From Hyphomicrobiales bacterium (lineage in GTDB: Bacteria; Pseudomonadota; Alphaproteobacteria; Rhizobiales; Rhizobiaceae), in NCBI GenBank assembly GCA_900472575.1, contig UCIV01000003.1:385601-440210 (forward strand): a stretch of 54,610 nt of DNA. The letters run 5' to 3'. Of the stretch, positions 51,735 through 54,610 are shown one piece after another. The notes under the pieces were generated by a model. It did no database searches. It was given only the letters and a program-made list of their open reading frames with translations, and was not told where the DNA came from. The position numbers and the translations under genes were made by a program. The stretch's first letter is position 1, and every line of letters begins with the position of its first letter.

Positions 51735-52094
51735 ATGGTTGACCCGGTTACCCGCGTTTCTTCGACGTCAGCATCCGCCGCGACTTTGGTCGATAGCAGC
51801 GTGGTCAGCCGGGCTGAGCCCGACAATGTCTGGGCAGCCCACCGGCAGGATCAGATCAATGCCGACCTTATGACCATGAAGCGTTTTCGTGAGCAGCAGG
51901 ACGAGGCCGGAAGCGAAGAAGAGCCTTCCGCGTCTCTCGATGGTCGGCACCCGCACCGCCGACAGGACGCGACTGCTTCGGAAACACTCGACGAGCAGGC
52001 AGATGACGCAAGATTGTCGGGTGAAAGCGAGCGTATCGGAACGCGGAATTACGATGACGAGACGCCATTCGGGCATCGTACACTGATCATCTGA
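51735..52094 (+). CDS. hypothetical acidic protein
   Basis: A 119-aa hydrophilic protein without a recognised domain. The N-terminus is Ser/Thr-rich, and the middle has a likely helix (HRQDQINADLMTMKRFREQQDEA). The rest is polar and probably disordered, ending GHRTLII. The ATG at 51735 follows GGAGGG. It has no signal peptide and stands alone between ymdB and the MBL gene. Confidence 0.65.
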   Translation: MVDPVTRVSSTSASAATLVDSSVVSRAEPDNVWAAHRQDQINADLMTMKRFREQQDEAGSEEEPSASLDGRHPHRRQDATASETLDEQADDARLSGESERIGTRNYDDETPFGHRTLII

Positions 52095-52177
52095 TCCGGT
52101 TTCATATGGGGCCATGTTCGGGAGCGCCTTGTGTCGGATCGAACTCAACCTTTGGCCGAATGACGGAATTGTGAGGC

Positions 52178-52209
52178 GCGGATCGGTAATGTCTGCTGGA
52201 CCGATCCGC
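52178..52209. repeat. hairpin after the hypothetical gene
   Basis: A perfect 9-bp stem GCGGATCGG (52178-52186) and CCGATCCGC (52201-52209), 14-nt loop, in the gap before the MBL gene. It could terminate the upstream gene, but no T-run follows. Confidence 0.45.
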
Positions 52210-52266
52210 ATGCTTGCCCCATCCTTTTCCCCGGAATGAGCATGAACGCGTTTTCCGGAGTGTGGC

Positions 52267-53115
52267 ATGAAGCTGCGAACTCTCGCATTCGGTTTTTCGG
52301 CCTTTCTTCTTTCAGCATTCTCTTCGGCCTACGCACAGGAGGGCCTTCCTGTCAGCCAATGCCAGGCAATCGCTCAGAAACTGCCGCAAGTGCGGTTTGC
52401 GAGCTTCAGGCCGCCGGGCGTTCAGCTTGCGCAGGCGGGCAAGGCGTTGACGCTCGCCGAGCGGGAAGAGGTGAGGATCACCTTCGTCGGGCATTCTACC
52501 TATTTCATCGAGACGCCGGGCGGTATCGGGATTGCGACGGACTACAGCGGTGTCTATCGGCCTGACAGATTGCCGGACGTGGTGACGATGAACCGCGCGC
52601 ATTCCACTCATTACTCTCTGACGCCCGATCCAGGGATTGAGATGGTGCTGCATGGGTGGAGCGATGTGCCGGGTGAAAAGGCTAAACATCAGGAGATGAT
52701 TGGAGATGTCTATATCCGCAATGTCGTCTCCGACATCCGCAACTGGGGCGGCGGTATAGAGGAGAACGGCAATTCTATCTTCATCTTCGAGGTTGCGGGC
52801 CTGTGCATAGGCCATCTGGGGCATCTGCATTTTGAATTGAACGAGGCGCAATATACGGAGATCGGGCGTCTCGATATCCTGATGGTGCCTGTCGACGGTG
52901 GTTTGACCATGGGGGCGGACAGCATGAGCCGCGTCGTGCAACGGCTGCGGTCTTCGCTGATCCTGCCGATGCACCGTTTCGGGCCGCCGCTGGATACGTT
53001 CCTCGCGATGTTCGACGGGAAGTTCGACATCGCCTATGCGAAGGAAAAAACGCTCAGGGTATCGATGCGGTCTCTGCCCAAGAAACCGACGATCCTGGTG
53101 CCGCAGGGGCTTTAA
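52267..53115 (+). CDS. exported MBL-fold metallo-hydrolase-like protein
   Basis: A 282-aa protein with a signal peptide (LRTLAFGFSAFLLSAFSSAYA, cleaved before QEG). The beta-lactamase-like fold is seen from FVGHSTYFIETPGG (GHST motif of UlaG-type members), TDYSG, AGLCIGHLGHLH, and VDGG. The usual HxHxDH metal motif is replaced by AHSTHYS, so the metal site is altered and activity is uncertain. GGAG before the ATG lies in a CCGGAA/TTCCGG inverted repeat that could mask it. Confidence 0.85.
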   Translation: MKLRTLAFGFSAFLLSAFSSAYAQEGLPVSQCQAIAQKLPQVRFASFRPPGVQLAQAGKALTLAEREEVRITFVGHSTYFIETPGGIGIATDYSGVYRPDRLPDVVTMNRAHSTHYSLTPDPGIEMVLHGWSDVPGEKAKHQEMIGDVYIRNVVSDIRNWGGGIEENGNSIFIFEVAGLCIGHLGHLHFELNEAQYTEIGRLDILMVPVDGGLTMGADSMSRVVQRLRSSLILPMHRFGPPLDTFLAMFDGKFDIAYAKEKTLRVSMRSLPKKPTILVPQGL

Positions 53116-53137
53116 CGGCCCCCGCGGCTAAATCAGA

Positions 53138-53650
53138 CTAATGGATTGCCGAGAAGGTGAGGTGCTGCTTGACGCCTACTTCCGGCATCTTCTCGTCGGT
53201 CATGTTGGCCTTGGCGATCTCCCAGCCGAATTTCAGCGTGCTGTTGGTCGAGGCCCAGATTTCGGCATCATCTACCTTGAAGGCGAGCATGGTGAGAAGC
53301 GGATCGTCCTTGCCCTGCTCGTACCAGGCGGCGGTTACGGCGCTCCAGTATTCGTCGCGCTTTGCGGCATCGAGGCGGACTTCGATCAGGCCCGACAGGC
53401 AAGCGTGATAGTCATGGTTCTTGCCGGTGACGCAGAAATGCGCCCGGCCGCCAGCGCCGATGGCGCGCACGAGATCCGTATCCGTCTTGGTAAAGAACCA
53501 GATCGTATTGGTCTTGGTATCGACATTCGGCGCCATCGGCTGGAAATGCATGTGTGTGCCTTCCAGACCAAGCATGCCGGCATGGACGCCATTGATCTCG
53601 TCCCACATCTGGCGTTCGGGTGCTTCGCGGGCTTCAGTGAGGCTTGCCAT
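53138..53650 (-). CDS. pyridoxamine 5'-phosphate oxidase-like, general stress protein 26 type
   Basis: A 170-aa split-barrel flavin-binding protein of the general stress protein 26 / PNPOx-like group. Visible are FQPMAPNVDTKTNTIWFFTKTDTDLV (flavin contact strand) and RAHFCVTGKNHDYHACLSG. The C-terminal helical end has DDAEIWASTNSTLKFGWEIAKANM. The role is possibly stress-related redox chemistry. It is convergent with the MBL gene and divergent from yebC. Confidence 0.88.
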   Translation of the reverse strand: MASLTEAREAPERQMWDEINGVHAGMLGLEGTHMHFQPMAPNVDTKTNTIWFFTKTDTDLVRAIGAGGRAHFCVTGKNHDYHACLSGLIEVRLDAAKRDEYWSAVTAAWYEQGKDDPLLTMLAFKVDDAEIWASTNSTLKFGWEIAKANMTDEKMPEVGVKQHLTFSAIH

Positions 53651-53819
53651 TCCTGCGTCTCCTTTGTTGTTTTCGATAGGTCAAACGGAGCTGCAAAGGC
53701 TTTGTTCCGGCCCATTTCGTTGAGGCGGGGACGCTTGGGTAATCGAAATGCCTTGAATGGCGGGCGCTTCGAAATTATAAGGCGCCCATTCCAAAACCGG
53801 TTAAAGTATCAGGGGTGCC

Positions 53820-54566
53820 ATGGCTGGCCATTCACAGTTCAAAAACATCATGCACCGCAAGGGCAAGCAGGACGGCATCCGTTCGAAGATGTTCTCCAAG
53901 CTCGCACGCGAAATCACCGTTGCTGCCAAGACAGGTCTTCCCGACCCGACGATGAACGCTGCGCTTCGCCTTGCCGTGCAGAACGCCAAGGCACAGTCGA
54001 TGCCGAAGGATAACATCGACCGTGCGATCAAGAAGGCTTCCGGTGCTGACGCCGAGAACTACGATTCCGTGCGTTACGAAGGCTACGGCCCGGGCGGCAC
54101 GGCCGTCATCGTCGAGGCGCTGACTGACAACCGCAACCGCACCGCATCCAACGTCCGCTCCATCTTCACCAAGGCCGGCGGTGCGCTTGGTGAAACCGGT
54201 TCGGTTTCCTTCTCCTTCGATCACGTCGGCGAAATCACCTACAAGCTTTCCGTCGGCGATGCCGACAAGGTGATGGAAGCGGCTATCGAAGCCGGCGCCG
54301 ATGACGTCGAGACCGACGAAGAAGGCCACACGATCTATTGCGGTTTCGAGGACATGAACGAAGTGTCCAAGGCGCTCGAAGGCGTTCTCGGCGAAGCCGA
54401 GACAGTCAAGGCGATCTGGAAGGCGCAGAACACGATCGAAGTCGATGAGGAAAAGGCGCAGTCGCTGATGAAGCTCATCGGCAACCTGGAAGACGATGAT
54501 GACGTGCAGAACGTCTATTCGAACTTCGAGGTGTCGGACGAAGTTCTGGCCAAGCTTTCGGCCTGA
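53820..54566 (+). CDS. yebC: YebC/PmpR family regulatory protein
   Basis: A 248-aa YebC-family protein. The start [31 protein letters not shown] is diagnostic. The central [29 protein letters not shown] and C-terminal beta-sheet domain are complete. Members act as DNA-binding regulators or as translation factors that relieve ribosome stalling. In many proteobacteria it precedes the ruvCAB genes, which would lie beyond the right edge. Confidence 0.96.
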   Translation: MAGHSQFKNIMHRKGKQDGIRSKMFSKLAREITVAAKTGLPDPTMNAALRLAVQNAKAQSMPKDNIDRAIKKASGADAENYDSVRYEGYGPGGTAVIVEALTDNRNRTASNVRSIFTKAGGALGETGSVSFSFDHVGEITYKLSVGDADKVMEAAIEAGADDVETDEEGHTIYCGFEDMNEVSKALEGVLGEAETVKAIWKAQNTIEVDEEKAQSLMKLIGNLEDDDDVQNVYSNFEVSDEVLAKLSA

Positions 54567-54610
54567 TTGTTATTGAGGGGTGGCTTCGGAGTTGCCCCTC
54601 ACCCTAACCC

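Overview
The window is chromosomal DNA of an alphaproteobacterium of the order Hyphomicrobiales, most likely Rhizobiaceae (Agrobacterium/Rhizobium group). The basis is the moderately high GC, the rhizobial type of many short conserved proteins (GapR/DUF2312, DUF1244, DUF1192, DUF1465/RcdA, DUF4164, DUF1036, YdcH/DUF465), BioR-type operators with the core TTATCTATAA, and CtrA-type boxes TTAA-N7-TTAA. No phage, insertion sequence, CRISPR array, tRNA or rRNA was seen. This is core chromosome, densely coded, with about 60 genes.

Layout. 0-4.2 kb: an SDR oxidoreductase; the queC-queD-queE operon (minus strand), which makes the queuosine precursor preQ0 and is preceded by a preQ1-I type riboswitch; and a QmcA-like SPFH protein with NfeD. 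4.3-13 kb: PepF peptidase, an orphan sigma-54 response regulator, a DUF882/M15-like protein, an amine oxidase, gapR, DUF1244 and an N-formylglutamate amidohydrolase. 13-19.9 kb: a secreted DUF1036 protein overlapping pyk, a frameshifted acetyltransferase, an alpha/beta hydrolase with a TPR protein, rpmJ, purE-purK, and two small YdcH-like genes. 20-27 kb: a TauE exporter, a ThiE-like protein, a Sel1-repeat protein, suhB, and a MotA/TolQ-like plus OmpA-like stator pair with a small third gene. 26-35 kb: an ABC exporter in one operon with a glycoamylase-like hydrolase, rpmE, a P-loop kinase, rcdA, a probable small RNA, DUF1192-MFS and PhzF. 34-44 kb: the central carbon genes fbaB, pgk, gap and tkt (all minus strand), interrupted by a CPA1 antiporter and by the biotin locus bioR / bioY-DUF1284. 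44.7-54.6 kb: DUF4164-zapA, a probable 6S RNA, a three-gene kinase/response-regulator module, a CNNM-type protein with fau and ymdB, an MBL-fold protein, a PNPOx-like protein and yebC.

The most interesting points are regulatory. The spacer between rcdA and DUF1192 holds a roughly 100-nt small RNA candidate with a terminator and an exposed CUCCC stretch. It has two perfect CtrA boxes, one over the inferred promoter of the RNA and one in front of rcdA. The queCDE leader matches the minimal preQ1-I fold, and its tail contains the queC ribosome-binding site. bioR appears to be transcribed as a leaderless message from a promoter whose -10 element lies inside its own operator, and bioY carries two BioR-like boxes exactly 20 bp apart. 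A perfect 12-bp inverted repeat with a 3-bp centre lies upstream of fbaB and may be the operator of an unidentified regulator.

Start codons were revised where a better ribosome-binding site, family length or signal peptide supported it; each case is noted. All family assignments rest on motif reading by eye; no database search was possible.
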